From the NCBI GenBank assembly GCA_964059195.1, contig CAXKWD010000011.1, positions 36,088,766 to 36,152,765 of the forward strand: a stretch of DNA of 64,000 nt, given 5' to 3'. Below are positions 1 to 11,109 of the stretch, in pieces; positions within the stretch are counted from its first letter, which is position 1, and every line of letters starts with the position of its first letter. The DNA comes from Ectobius pallidus (Eukaryota; Arthropoda; Insecta; Blattodea; Ectobiidae). Under the pieces are notes generated by a model. It saw nothing but the letters and a program-made list of their open reading frames with translations, was not told where the DNA came from and did not search any database. The translations under genes and the position numbers were made by a program.

Positions 1-984
1 CATTATCTCCCTGCGAAACCGCTTCAATTTATCTGCAAATATGTAATACTACTAAATTACAAAGTTATAGTCATTTTTACAATTTTTACCGACTAAAAAT
101 CGATGCTGCACGACATTAATTTGGCAAAATAAAAATGTTCTTTTGGTACGAAAATGAATGAAAACTCGTAAATCTAAATTCAGGAAAATACGCCGAAATA
201 TATCATGTTGCAAAGTTAAGCTCACAAAAAAATAAAAGTAAAAAAAAAACTTTTTACACGATTCAAATATACGGTACTGTACCCGTAACTTCACTATTTA
301 GTTAAAAATAAATACATTCACATCGCCGAAGTTCTCCGAACAATTAGGTCTAAGTACAATAAGCATCCTGTAACCAAGTAAATATCATGTCCACGCTGCA
401 CATCAATCAACTTCGAAACGTCATTTAAATTAATAGGAATAATCCGGTAGCAAAACTGTAATAGTTGTTAAACCTGAATCGTTAAATTTGATATACAAAA
501 ATGTCATAATTTTATCATTTTACATAACTATTCAATTACCACTCGTCTTGACGTTTGAACTATTAAGTGCAGAATTCAGCAATACACTGTCACAGAACAT
601 AGCATATTTTCACATTATTACATACTGCATGTCTAACGTGAAATTTAGCTTCTTGGAACTTCTTTTTGACCAATCTTCTTTAATATTTTTAATCTCCTAA
701 AGCGTATTTTATCATTTACATAACTTTTGAGTTTCATTGCAGTTCTTTTCCTGTATATTAAATCATGATTTCCTTCCAATATCCAAGACTTTAAATAACT
801 CTCAATGAACTTTTCATCAACTCGCAGTGAAGATGGGAGTAGTGAGGCAGTCTACATAAGCAAACGAGAGGTTAAAGGAATTCCTGCAACAATGAAAAAT
901 AATTGTGTGATCTATTCTTTCTTCTTAATTCACCGGACCCTATAGCCTACACATCTGCAACAAAGGAAAATAATTATTTGTATA
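1..984. other. Unannotated AT-rich DNA
   Basis: I see no recognisable gene or repeat family here. Open frames are short, low-complexity and unsupported by any family signature. Confidence 0.5.
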
Positions 985-1266
985 CTTCATTTGCGCGCAT
1001 GAGGGAGGAAAGAAATATCTCAAAAGTATTGACTGGGAGACCCGAAGGGAAAAGACTACTCGGAAGACCTAGACGTAGGTGGGAGAACAATATTAGGATA
1101 GATTTAAGAGAAGTAGGATTTGCGAGGGATGGTTGGAGTTAGCACAGAATATAGTTCAATGGCGGGCTCAGGTAAGCGCGGCAATGAACATTCGGGTTCC
1201 ATAAAAAGATAGTATTCCTTTAGCTTGCTGAGAAATTGTCTATTGCCAGTGAGTAAGTAAGTATAT
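985..1266 (+). mobile_element. Non-LTR retrotransposon 3' end (5'-truncated)
   Basis: The plus frame at about 997-1140 encodes MREERNISKVLTGRPEGKRL followed by LGRPRRRWENNIRIDLREVG. This is the characteristic C-terminal tail of insect endonuclease/reverse-transcriptase ORFs of non-LTR elements. The frame then runs into untranslated sequence ending in a GTAA-type tail (agtgagtaagtaagtat) at about 1248-1266. A second copy at 15838-16290 (minus) shares both the peptide and the tail-proximal sequence GCTTGCT(G/T)AG(A/G)AATTGTCTATTGCCA. The copy is severely 5'-truncated and carries no RT core, so it is a relic. Confidence 0.8.
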
Positions 1267-4130
1267 TTCATTTTATCTGTTTAATTTTACTTGTTCTTGG
1301 TGCATAAGATTAGCAGCATCTTTTGTCCATTTTTTGCCTTATTTTTAGAAAATTTTCCCTTCCGTTTCCGTACGAAAATTGCACCTAAAATCCTAACCCT
1401 GCTTATATATAATTACGCGGATGGTACGATGGAAGGGGAAGTATAAGTTGACAGAAAAATGCTAATAATGGCAGAAACAAATGAGATATTTTGAAATTTA
1501 TGTTGAGTAAAGGAAATCCTTGCTGCATACAATAAAACCAGTGAACTGTAACTCGTTTTGCCCCCACCAATACCTAAGCATGAGATGTATTCTGTACAGT
1601 TATCGTAATGCTGATCAGATCAAAGATACACCTGAAGCATCTCGTGGAAACCTGCAAGCGAAGGTCGGGAGGAGGGAGACGAACTTTAATCTGTGGGTTG
1701 CATTGTGCAAGGAATCGCAACACTGATCCTCACCTCCCGTTACATCGTGTGTAATTTCTCGGGGCACGAGCATGGTGACACAATTACCCCCGTAACTTGA
1801 AAGTGACATACCGAAACAAAGATAATGATCATAAAGTTTGAGTACTTTAGAAAATATTAACGGGAACTATTTAGCAGAGAAACCAGAAAGGAACAACTGA
1901 CAGAAAGAGCACAGTTTTAGGTAATTTTACCGAACTCATGCTGAGTTCTTTTCAAATAACAAAACATAAGACTTTTCGTGTATATCATATTTTTTTTAAT
2001 AGAAAATAATAGCTTCACAAAGGAAAGGCTTCTGTGGGAGTCAAGGTACTTCGAACAGTTCCACTTTAGGATTTCATTTCTATACAAATAAAGAAAATAA
2101 ACAATACATTGCTCTGTCCATTGGAATAAGCTATCACGATCTGAAAGGAAGTTCCTTCCCCACTTATACCCTTAGTTTATGAAATGTCTACAGGATCACA
2201 AAACGTATCTCCATTTCAGACAGCAGCTCCTTGTAGAATCAATAAATGGATAATATGCATTTCCTTACTATTTCAATGATCAAAATTATGTTAGACTTGA
2301 ATTTTTAACTTTATCAGAGTTGCTGTATATCTATTCCTTTCATCATTCTATTGGTTTTAAGAACTGAAAGACTCTCAATATACTACGTATTAGAACCACG
2401 TATACTTAGAACATTTTAGTTTATTTAGAACAGCATCTAAATTAACTTTAGAGAAAAAAATCACAAATTTTGAGATCACATTTATCACTTCGATAACTAT
2501 CAGTAGAGTAAAGGTATGTATCTAGCTCCAGCATCATGTAATTAAATTTATGAAAAAAAATCTTCATAAGCGTTATCCGTACCAAAAGCTTTAAAAATTT
2601 CGGTGAATTTTAAAGAAGTATTCATTTTTTCAAAACCAGCAAATTCAAAAAATAATTTTAACCACGGCAAAAGTCTGCTTATACCCAGCATTCGATTTAC
2701 AGTGATTTCTTGAAGTTGAAAGAGGTGATAATTTTTTCACGACCCTTTATCTTCTAGCCCGTAAGCTTCATTCGAAATGCATTATTAATATCCAAGAAAT
2801 AACAGCTTAAAAATGTACTATTCACTTAAAAGTTTTACATGTGATCAGTGGAGAAGGCAGTAATGTATCCAAGTACAGGCAGTGTGGAATATTTTTAATG
2901 CTGTTCAATATTATTCCTATAATCCCAATTAAGTCACTTGAGCCTCGATAGTGGAAGAAGTGACAGGACAATCAAACCAATTAGAACTACCAAGCAATTA
3001 CCACCAGTATTTTTCAGTGAAAAAAAAAAAAATTACAAAGAATATTTAATAGCTTTAAACTTTAAAGGATTACAAATACGGGGCAGAGAATTTTTGTTAA
3101 AATACAGTCTAAATTTCTCCTCTGACTTTTAGAAGGAGCATGGTAATTAATTAAATCGAAATCTAATGGAATTCATCGGTTTTGTAATATTATTTATTAC
3201 GAGTAATAGGCTATGATGCCATCGATGTAGCCAGAGCCCTTCTCCCTCTTAATAAGTGACACTGTTGAAGAGGTCAAAATAGATCTCCGAAAGAAAATTA
3301 GAATATAGAAACGCGATGTCTGATTTGATTCCACACGCAGTAACAGGAATTCAGAATTCATAAATATTTGCATATTTTATTAATTCGCAGAATATTCGCG
3401 AAATAGTTTTACTCTAGGTGGGAATGACATTACATACCTGTTTACAGGTTACATTATACGGGTTATACGAAGGAGTTCCGAGGTTACACAAGTAAAATGG
3501 CTAGTATAAAAAGAAGCTATTATAAAAGAATATATGCATAGCAAGTACTGCAGTTTAAAAATTACGAAAGATCAGAAATTGCCAAGGCAACTTAATGACC
3601 AGCTCAATTCTGAATCATTGAGCAGCACCAAGGCTACTTCCTACGCGTCCAGGCTTCGTGGACCGGACTGGCATGGAGAGTCGTTAAACAAAAGCAATGA
3701 TCTGTGAAATATTCACTCTCAACGTGCAAGCCGTTGGATGATTGCAAGGGGTACTGCCTGATGTTTCATTATACCATACCTTGGGAGTCGAGTAGCTACA
3801 TTTCTCGGTCGTGAGTAAATGTTGCTTTCACTGTAATTTTTACCAATGTCAGATTAGTAATGCACTTGCAATTCCAACCTGATGCAATGCAGCATTGGTA
3901 ATACTCAATGTTAGTTGCAACATGGTTGATCATATCCGGCTTTAAGAGATTTCAGGACAAATGTTACTGCAGTTCATTTTCAAACTTATGATTTATTTTA
4001 GGTGGCAAAGTTAAGGGAGTGAGGCCTTCTCTTCGACTCAATACCAGATAAAAAATAAAATAAATAAGATATTAAAAAATATTAAAAAAATAAAACAAAA
4101 TAAAAAAGACTTTTAAACTCTGAATATATT
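1267..4130. other. Unannotated AT-rich DNA
   Basis: No coding or repeat signature was recognised. Several poly-A/T runs are present and the short open frames are not supported. The last ~100 bases are A-rich low complexity. Confidence 0.45.
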
Positions 4131-4165
4131 ACTATTATTATTATTACTAATATTATTATTATGGT
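4131..4165. repeat. (ATT)n microsatellite
   Basis: Interrupted TTA/ATT trinucleotide run seen directly. Confidence 0.85.
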
Positions 4166-4702
4166 TCGGATGTTTATGACCTAAAAAGGTCATGAGTCAT
4201 GTCTTAAACATGACTAAATAAAATTACAAAATTATAAATATCACCTAACAAAAACATATTTTCTAAAAATAAATGTTCCAATATAGAACGTTTAATTACG
4301 ACAAATTATTACAGCACATGAATTTAATCAGATAATCACTTTTTAAATATTTTACAGGTGATTAACAGTTTTACTTGTAATGGACTTCTAATTTTAAAGA
4401 ACTTACTCCTGTTTGCTCGTTTCATCAGCTCAAATATCTTGTGGATCAACAGTGTCCCTATGAAAAATGTACAATCATATTAATTTTAAAATTAATTTTT
4501 TCTATTAAATGGGCATAAACGTTAAATTAATGACGTAACTTTGAAATTTAACTAGACTATTTAGTGCATGTGCTCCTTTACCGAATTTATAACTGAAATA
4601 TAATGTTAAATGACAAATATCACCAAAATATATTACCAATACCATAAAAATGGCCAAAATATGACTTTATATGCAAAATAAAAACGGTCCGAATAGGGTA
4701 AC
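4162..4702. mobile_element. Possible degenerate MITE
   Basis: The left end GGTTCGGATGTTTATGACC and the right end ATAAAAACGGTCCGAATA form an imperfect inverted pair around ~540 bp of AT-rich, non-coding sequence. The ends resemble the CCGGATTTTTAGG-type termini of the hAT MITEs elsewhere in this window. I could not see a convincing target duplication, so this is tentative. Confidence 0.3.
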
Positions 4703-4783
4703 AAGTGTGCAATTCGTGTTTAATTTGTTTGCAGCGAGAATGGAGGTCATGAAAAAAATATGACGTGTCTTCAACATCAGAAC

Positions 4784-4797
4784 CCTTATTATTATTA

Positions 4798-4840
<43 letters not shown>
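4784..4840. repeat. (ATT)n microsatellite
   Basis: Long ATT trinucleotide array with one interruption, seen directly. Confidence 0.95.
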
Positions 4841-4841
<1 letters not shown>

Positions 4842-5293
4842 CCTACGTTAAAATTCGTTCAACAATGTCAATATTAAAATCAAGGTTTAAACATGAAATA
4901 ATATTACTAGCATGATAATTAACTGTTCGTTTCTGACCCATTAAAAAAGGCTAAATACTGTTTCCAGTCATTCGATAACTTATCACCGATTGGTTCCTAC
5001 ATCCCCTTCCTTGTTTTTCTCTATGATCTCATCTCGTCCTATTGGCAACCGCAAGTAAAATGTCAAGTGGATGGCAGCGCTGAATGCGAATTCATCACGC
5101 AGTTTCTCAATGGGACCTTAGTCATTGGAGAGAAATTTGACTGGTGCTATTGGCTGCTTTTTAAGTGCAGGTAGGCCTACTGCATGGCATTCTTAAAGGA
5201 GTGTCCAGTCCGCTTAAAAATAGAGACAATATGATTTGGTTTATGGATGGTTTCGACATGTTCGCATAACACCGTAGAGTATATTCACCATCT

Positions 5294-5392
5294 CAGTCCG
5301 TAATTGGACGGAGTTAAGCAACAAGAGACCAACTACAAGCGAAACTAATTTTAGGTCGTCTACTGTTGCATAACTCTGTCCAATTAGCGGTG
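5294..5392. repeat. Short inverted repeat / mini-foldback
   Basis: The arm at 5294-5323 (CAGTCCGTAATTGGACGGAG then TTAAGCAACA) is matched in inverse by 5364-5392 (TGTTGCATAACTCTGTCCAA then TTAGCGGTG). About 24 of 29 bases pair around a ~40-bp spacer. This could be a tiny MITE or a transcribed hairpin. No ORF is present. Confidence 0.6.
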
Positions 5393-5571
5393 CATAAAAA
5401 TGCATCACCCCAAAAGGATTTTTTAAATAAACACCTCCGCTGGTTTTAAAACTATAATTTTCAATATTTATGACTTTTTATCCCTCTAAGTCACTGTATC
5501 AAATGACGTTTTATTAATTTTTCTTATTTTCAATAAATTGAAATGTAATCATTGCTTTGAACTGAGTACCA

Positions 5572-5965
5572 TTGGGGTCAATGTGACCCCATTCAAAATT
5601 GGCTTTTTTTTTTCCTTTTACTGTAACATTATATAAAATGGTTAGACCTACATACACAGTTATTCTGTTTTCAACTAAAAGATAAGTTACATATTTTTAT
5701 GCCCATTTATAAAAAAAACAATTTAAATACTTCCGATGTAAATTACTTGGGGTCCTTATGACTCCAGTGGTACAAAGATAACCTGGCAGTAAGAAGTTTA
5801 CGTTTAAAATTTCTTAATATATACACACCAGTAGCTCTCCAGTTTTCAAGATAAAATATATATATATTTTTTACGCCAGTTTATATAAAAAAATTGCAAT
5901 AATACAGATATATCCCATGCAAATTACTTGGGGTCTTTGTGACCCCAGTGGTGCTCAAAGTAACA
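5572..5965. repeat. Three degenerate ~180-bp repeats with GGGGTC...GACCCC palindrome
   Basis: Palindromic cores occur at about 5576 (GGGGTCAATGTGACCCC), 5751 (GGGGTCCTTATGACTCC) and 5931 (GGGGTCTTTGTGACCCC). Similar flanks precede the last two: the AAATTACTT lead-in and a CCA(G)TTTATA-rich block. The spacing is about 175-180 bp. This is probably an old tandem array or the remains of an element with such termini. No coding potential was seen. Confidence 0.6.
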
Positions 5966-8150
5966 AAAAAATCATTGTAGTAGAAAGGTTATGTATGAAA
6001 AAATGCATTTTTAGACAGTCAGAGGTCTACTTTCCCCATTATGTGTGTATAGGAGTGCCAGTTACTTAGGAGTAAGAAATCTTTCTTGGAACAGATTACG
6101 TTTGAGATATAAATGCAGCATGTCTAATGTGCAAATGTCTTGTTTGGTACACCTACGTACTGAACAGCAAATGAATCGTCGTTATGCAATCGATTTCAAG
6201 CCACTACTGATTCTATCCAGTCTATTATAGTCGAGCGCGGTTAAGTTTTCACAATGCCAGATGCAAAGGAATAGCAAGTTGATTGTTGACCAGCAGCAGT
6301 AAAAAGCACAAACACACTGTCAAATGCAAAAGAATGAGTTAAAAGCAGAAGCAATAAAAAGCACACTGTGTATTGCATAAAAGTTTTGTTATTAACCCAA
6401 TGTCTCGTCATAAACAGTAAATAAAGGAACGGTAAATACACGGAATGATACGGGTATTTAGGAATGTTCTACACCTCGCCGCTTCCTGCTTTATTTCGCA
6501 CTGCTATCCCGTTCCCTCTCAGTAATTACCCACAGAAAAAGAGAATCGTGGAATTGAATAATTATTTGTACTGCTTACTGCCTCCGTTAGACAAGTTTAA
6601 AAATATCCGGCTTTGCAATTCCCGTCTTCTTTCGCATTCACAGTCCAACTCGTTTACTTTAAGATGTAATGTAATTTATTCTTGAATCGTACATTTATAT
6701 ATACACCCTTGGTGTTACAAAAGGTATTCACCATAGGATGAAAACATGATTACATATGAAAGTGAGACTTTTGTATAAAAGATGATAGACTATTCGAAAA
6801 TTATACTTCAGCAACCACTAGATGGCATAATTATTACGTTTCCTTGAAAAAACAGACTGATGGGGTTTTCCCCGTGTACCCTTCATATTGAACATAAAAA
6901 AAAAAAACTTGTTAGCTTAAAGTTGATAACTTTCGTATTGTATATAGGCTACCATGCCATACTGTACGTGCCTTAATTATAAACTGTATTAACGTTTTAT
7001 CAGTTAAAATCACAACCTTGTATTCCTAGCAAGCATATTATAAAATAAACGATCGTGATTGGTCTATATCCGAGGAAATGCTAAACGTTACTGGTAAATA
7101 TCAAAGACGCGGCGTATGAATGGAATAAACTTAGCAAGAGAAGCATACAAAGCTTCTTGAAAGCTTCAAATTAAATTAAATTAAAAAATAAATAAGATAA
7201 AATTAAAAAAAACTTCATATTTGAGAAATCAAAAAAAGACTAAACCGTACCAGAAAAATACAATTTTCTAAAATAGAAAAAATGAATTAACTGTCTTAAG
7301 TTGTAAACAATCTAATCTGCGTGGGCATTCTTTAATGCATGTAGCTAAAATAATGCAAAATCATGAAATGCCTTGACGTAAAACCATAAAAAGTATACGC
7401 AGTCTTATGACCACAGCTGGCTCTCCTCAATGATCACGAAATTAAAGACAAAGTTTTTGGAGCTATGGCCAATTTAATTTTGATAGAGTGTACAATTCTC
7501 GAAAGGAATCTGAATGGTACTGAAGAAAAGAAACTGGACACAAATTGTAGATCCGTGAGTCAATAGCAGTTATCTTTTTAGTATGCCTATATTTATTCGT
7601 TATAGTTTAAACATTGACATCCACAAGACAAAGCACATTAAATAAATACTATTCATTAAATGCACGAGTTTCATATTTTTAATACACGTTTGTGATGGAC
7701 TTTAAAACTTGAGCAAGACGCTGACATTGAATGAGACTTTCACGGTCCATTAACACGACTCGGCGTAGGATCAGAATTGAGCCTTGTGAATCTCAAAGAG
7801 CAATTTGTTGTATGACTGAATTTCTCAAGCAATCTTTACGGAACTTCGGACTCTGACGGAAAAGTGAAGCTCGTGGCATTAATGCTGCCTTCTTCAATAA
7901 ATACGGCAAGTAGGTAGGTATATACAGTATATCTTGTTTCCTATTTCCCCTAATGTTGGGGCATAGGGTCTCCAAGTGAAGGTTTTTGTCACCCATGTGA
8001 ATTTCGTTACGCTCATTTTCCAATAGAGGGCAGAGGGACAAGTGGTAAGCCTCTCAACCCTCCATCGGAAACTAAGGAATTACTTGGACGTAAAAGAGCT
8101 GATGATTTTGTCCAGAGACTCTTGTTTAGGCTTGGAGTTCTTTTACGTGC
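5966..8150. other. Unannotated AT-rich DNA
   Basis: No gene recognised. A short open frame at 7793-8041 (minus) lies next to a SINE and looks like repeat-derived sequence rather than a gene. Confidence 0.4.
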
Positions 8151-8154
8151 CGTA

Positions 8155-8298
8155 AATCTACGAAACGCCCCCCCCCCCAGCTTAAAGTCCTCCCGGAGGA
8201 CTCCGTGGCCAGGATTTTTACGTCCTCAAAAATCCGCAGCCGAGTTTGATCCAGCGATCTTCGGATCGCACGCTACCCCATGACCACAGCGACCAACA
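8155..8298 (-). mobile_element. tRNA-derived SINE (first of two adjacent copies)
   Basis: On the minus strand the head reads GTCGCTGTGGTCATGGGGTA (A-box-like) and then TCGCTGGATCAAACTCGG (B-box-like), followed by a non-tRNA body ending at a C/G homopolymer near 8170. The polymerase III promoter layout is typical of a tRNA-derived SINE. The body may extend to about 8040. Confidence 0.6.
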
Positions 8299-8349
8299 GC
8301 TAGGTATATAGAATTGTATAAATTAAACAAATAAATATTATCTTCCTAC

Positions 8350-8616
8350 TTATGCCAATAGGTAGTGGTGGTGGTTCTCCAACCGGGTCGCGAATGACCC
8401 CTGAAGGTCCCTTAAGGGGATTTTCATATGGATTTGTCTCAGGGGTGCGCCAGTTCCCCACCAAACACTTAAAACTAGCGATAACACTAACAGCCAGTCC
8501 TGAATCCTGGAAAGGGATTTTCACTGAAAATTCCCCAACCCGGGCAGGAATCGAACCAAGGTCGTCGGAGTGGAAGGCAGGCGTGCTACCGACTCGCCCA
8601 CAGCGGCGGAGCAACA
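8350..8616 (-). mobile_element. tRNA-derived SINE (second adjacent copy)
   Basis: On the minus strand the head has CCGCTGTGGGCGAGTCGGTA (A box) and CCTTGGTTCGATTCCTGCCC (B box), then a GC-rich body to about 8350. Open frames on both strands here are by-products of the GC-rich SINE and not genes. The copy sits ~50 bp from another SINE in the same orientation. Confidence 0.8.
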
Positions 8617-9590
8617 GATGCTCAGATTATTAAATTTCTTAACATTTTTCTCAGGTAATATTAGGGATGAGTGAATTTTCGATATAACACATATCATTAT
8701 CATCATCTTCTTCTTCTTCTATATATACCGAAATCATGAAACCACGATAGCTAACTGTGTACAAATATTAGTGTATGTATTATTTGCATTCTACCCAGTA
8801 GTGTAGCCTCCGGCTGTGGGACTCTGGGTCAATTATGTTCGAATAAAAAAAATAAAAAGTAACTTAGTCTATTCTGAAAAGGATCCATGCAGAAACAAAC
8901 ACTACCTTATAACAATTTTCAATATATAACTGGAAATTAAAAAATAACAATAATTGCTAAAGTGCACATGAAGTTCACTGCTATTAAAATTCATTGTTTC
9001 TTTGCATATAAAATATTATACTTCGAAATATGAAAAATTATGTACATTAATGCACCAAATTATTTAACAGAGTTGTAAAACAAAACTAGACAACTTCAGA
9101 CAATCTTTACTCAAAATTTATGATATGCTGTTTTGATATAACAGAATATGCTTAGTGGACATTTAAAAAAAGGCAAAAGAGGAAGTTGTTATAAGAATAT
9201 GGGTAAAATTATCAGAACTATATATGTACTTGAAATGATTCAGGTAAGTGTATCTAAATGAAAAAAAAAAGCACGGTACGGGAAATTGCACTTAAAAATT
9301 CTGTAAAGAAGTTAGACGAAACGCAGGTCAGAAACCTAGCTTTGTTTTCGTTATTATAAGCAATAATTTTTTTAAGTACTTTGGAAAATGAGAGTTTGTG
9401 CTTTTGTTAGACAAAGCAATAAGTCTGTTTTTCAAGCACTACATGAGTTTTCACTCTCCTTAAAAAGTGTAACAGAAACTGACCGGCTGAATTTTATTTC
9501 CTAGTGTTTGTAGTTCTTAAAAGTCTCATGTGAGTCTTGAGGTATTTCCCAGAGGAACGTATTTTTGGAATAACAGATTTGGCTCGTCCG
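8617..9590. other. Unannotated AT-rich DNA
   Basis: No gene or repeat family recognised. Confidence 0.4.
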
Positions 9591-9901
9591 CTGACAAGAC
9601 CGCCTTTGTGCAAGCAATTCTCTACATCCCGTTAAACAAGAAAGCATTGAGTAACTGGTAGTTATGTGTCACAGCTTAAGAATTCTAGTAATAAGGCTCG
9701 CGTTTTCATATTCTTACAAAGACGTTTCTATTTGTCTTGAAACTCCTTACAATTAAGACTAGAGTTGCACAATATTTTGCTTTTCTTTTCAGGTAAGTGT
9801 TAGCTGTATATTGTTGGTTTGATCATACTAAAGCGAAAGGTATTCTAAAAAAAATAAAGACATTAATTCTTCTTTTATTTCAAGTTTGGTTTAAGCATTA
9901 G

Positions 9902-10589
9902 TAGACACCGGAATTTTAGGCACTGATTTAATTAGGCACTATTCTTTAATTTTAGACAAGGAAAAAACTTGTCTGCTATCTAAACTGGGCCACACACAAA
10001 ACAATTAGCTTGAATTTTAGGCAAGGAAAAAACTTGTCTGCTATCTAAAATGGGCCACACACAAAACAATTAGCTTGTATTTTTATTTGTATGACTATAC
10101 GCATCACATGTTATTTGTTAACAATGATAATTTTAATAACTCACAAGAAGAAATTACCTACGATTTCACATTTCTTAGAAATATTTAGGCTGATTTGTGG
10201 CAGAATGTTAGCCTTAAATAACCTTCAAAACACCACTGAAAACTAATAAATAAATTATCGGCTTGCCTACCTTAAACAAAATATCTAATTCTTGCCTGCT
10301 TGTCACATAAAGGACAAAGAATTATATTCCTGCTGTAAATAAGATCATTATTATCCAGTAGCCAGGAACGAATTAAGTAAAACTTCAGAGTTCTTGAATT
10401 ATTTTTAGAAAACTTAAAGATACTTGTATATGCCGGTTTAGGCACAAAAAGAAAGAAATAGGCACTGACACCCTATTTAGGTTCATTTCCCAACGAGTGT
10501 AATTGTCCATAAATTACAAACATCTGCAATTATTTTGCACATTTTCCTAAAGGAACTAAATAGAAACTTGCCTAAAAATTAGAGGTCTA
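9902..10589. mobile_element. hAT-type MITE inside repeat copy A
   Basis: The termini TAGACACCGGAATTTTAGGC and, inverted, TAGACCTCTAATTTTTAGGC bound a 688-bp non-coding block that is absent from paralogous copy B. The flanks AGCATTAG and GTCATTAC could be a diverged 8-bp target duplication. The empty site in copy B supports an insertion here. Confidence 0.7.
9953..10077. repeat. Tandem duplication (~62 bp x 2)
   Basis: Two near-identical units share GGAAAAAACTTGTCTGCTAT and GGGCCACACACAAAACAATT. Each unit contains GACAAG/GGCAAG-gaaaaaa-CTTGTC, a small hairpin. It lies inside the MITE. Confidence 0.9.
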
Positions 10590-11109
10590 GTCATTACATA
10601 ATTAATACGTATCGTACTATTACTTACTAAGTGAACCATTATATACCATGAAAATCATCTATGTTATAAATGCAATGTGTAATAAAATATTGCCTTAAAG
10701 TAATTATAATTTTTTTAATATTTCAACGTTTCACTTCCTCAGACAATAAAATGTATAATTTTATATCTTGCATCGGTATACTAAAATATGGTTTGGGTTT
10801 TTTCCCCCCTAGCAAATGAGAAATGTACTTCGTTACTCAAGCGAGAAGCATGCAAAATTCTAATCCATTCCAGAGAACAGGAGAAAATGCTAAAATAAGA
10901 GAAGTATTAACGAGAGTGAGGGCAATTAACTGTCCCTACTTCCAAGGTAATAATAATAATAATATAAATTATTAAGTACAGTGTATATTTCGAACACATA
11001 AAATTATATTCTAGAGAAAATTTGTTTTAAAAAATCCTTAAAAAATGTACAAGAAAAGTAAAAAATAACTTCAAAAGGAATTATTTTCAAGGCTCTAATA
11101 ACACTGGTA

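Larger units (their letters stand above)
9595..10925. repeat. Dispersed repeat, copy A (unknown family)
   Basis: Blocks at 9640-9900, 10591-10800 and 10830-10925 match, in the same order and orientation, blocks at 11218-11480, 11476-11544 plus 12003-12160, and 12865-12965. Shared words include CAGTTATGTGTCACAGC (one base different), TTCAAGTTTGGTTT and GAAGCATGCAAAATTCTAAT. The two copies are clearly paralogous although diverged. No protein is encoded. The gap in the match (9902-10589) is a MITE. Confidence 0.75.

Noticed and set aside
1615..1809. Opposite-strand overlapping open frames
   Set aside because: Short, mutually overlapping and with no motif. I checked them as possible kinase exons and saw no match.
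8300..8633. Overlapping open frames on both strands
   Set aside because: They arise from a GC-rich tRNA-derived SINE and have no domain.
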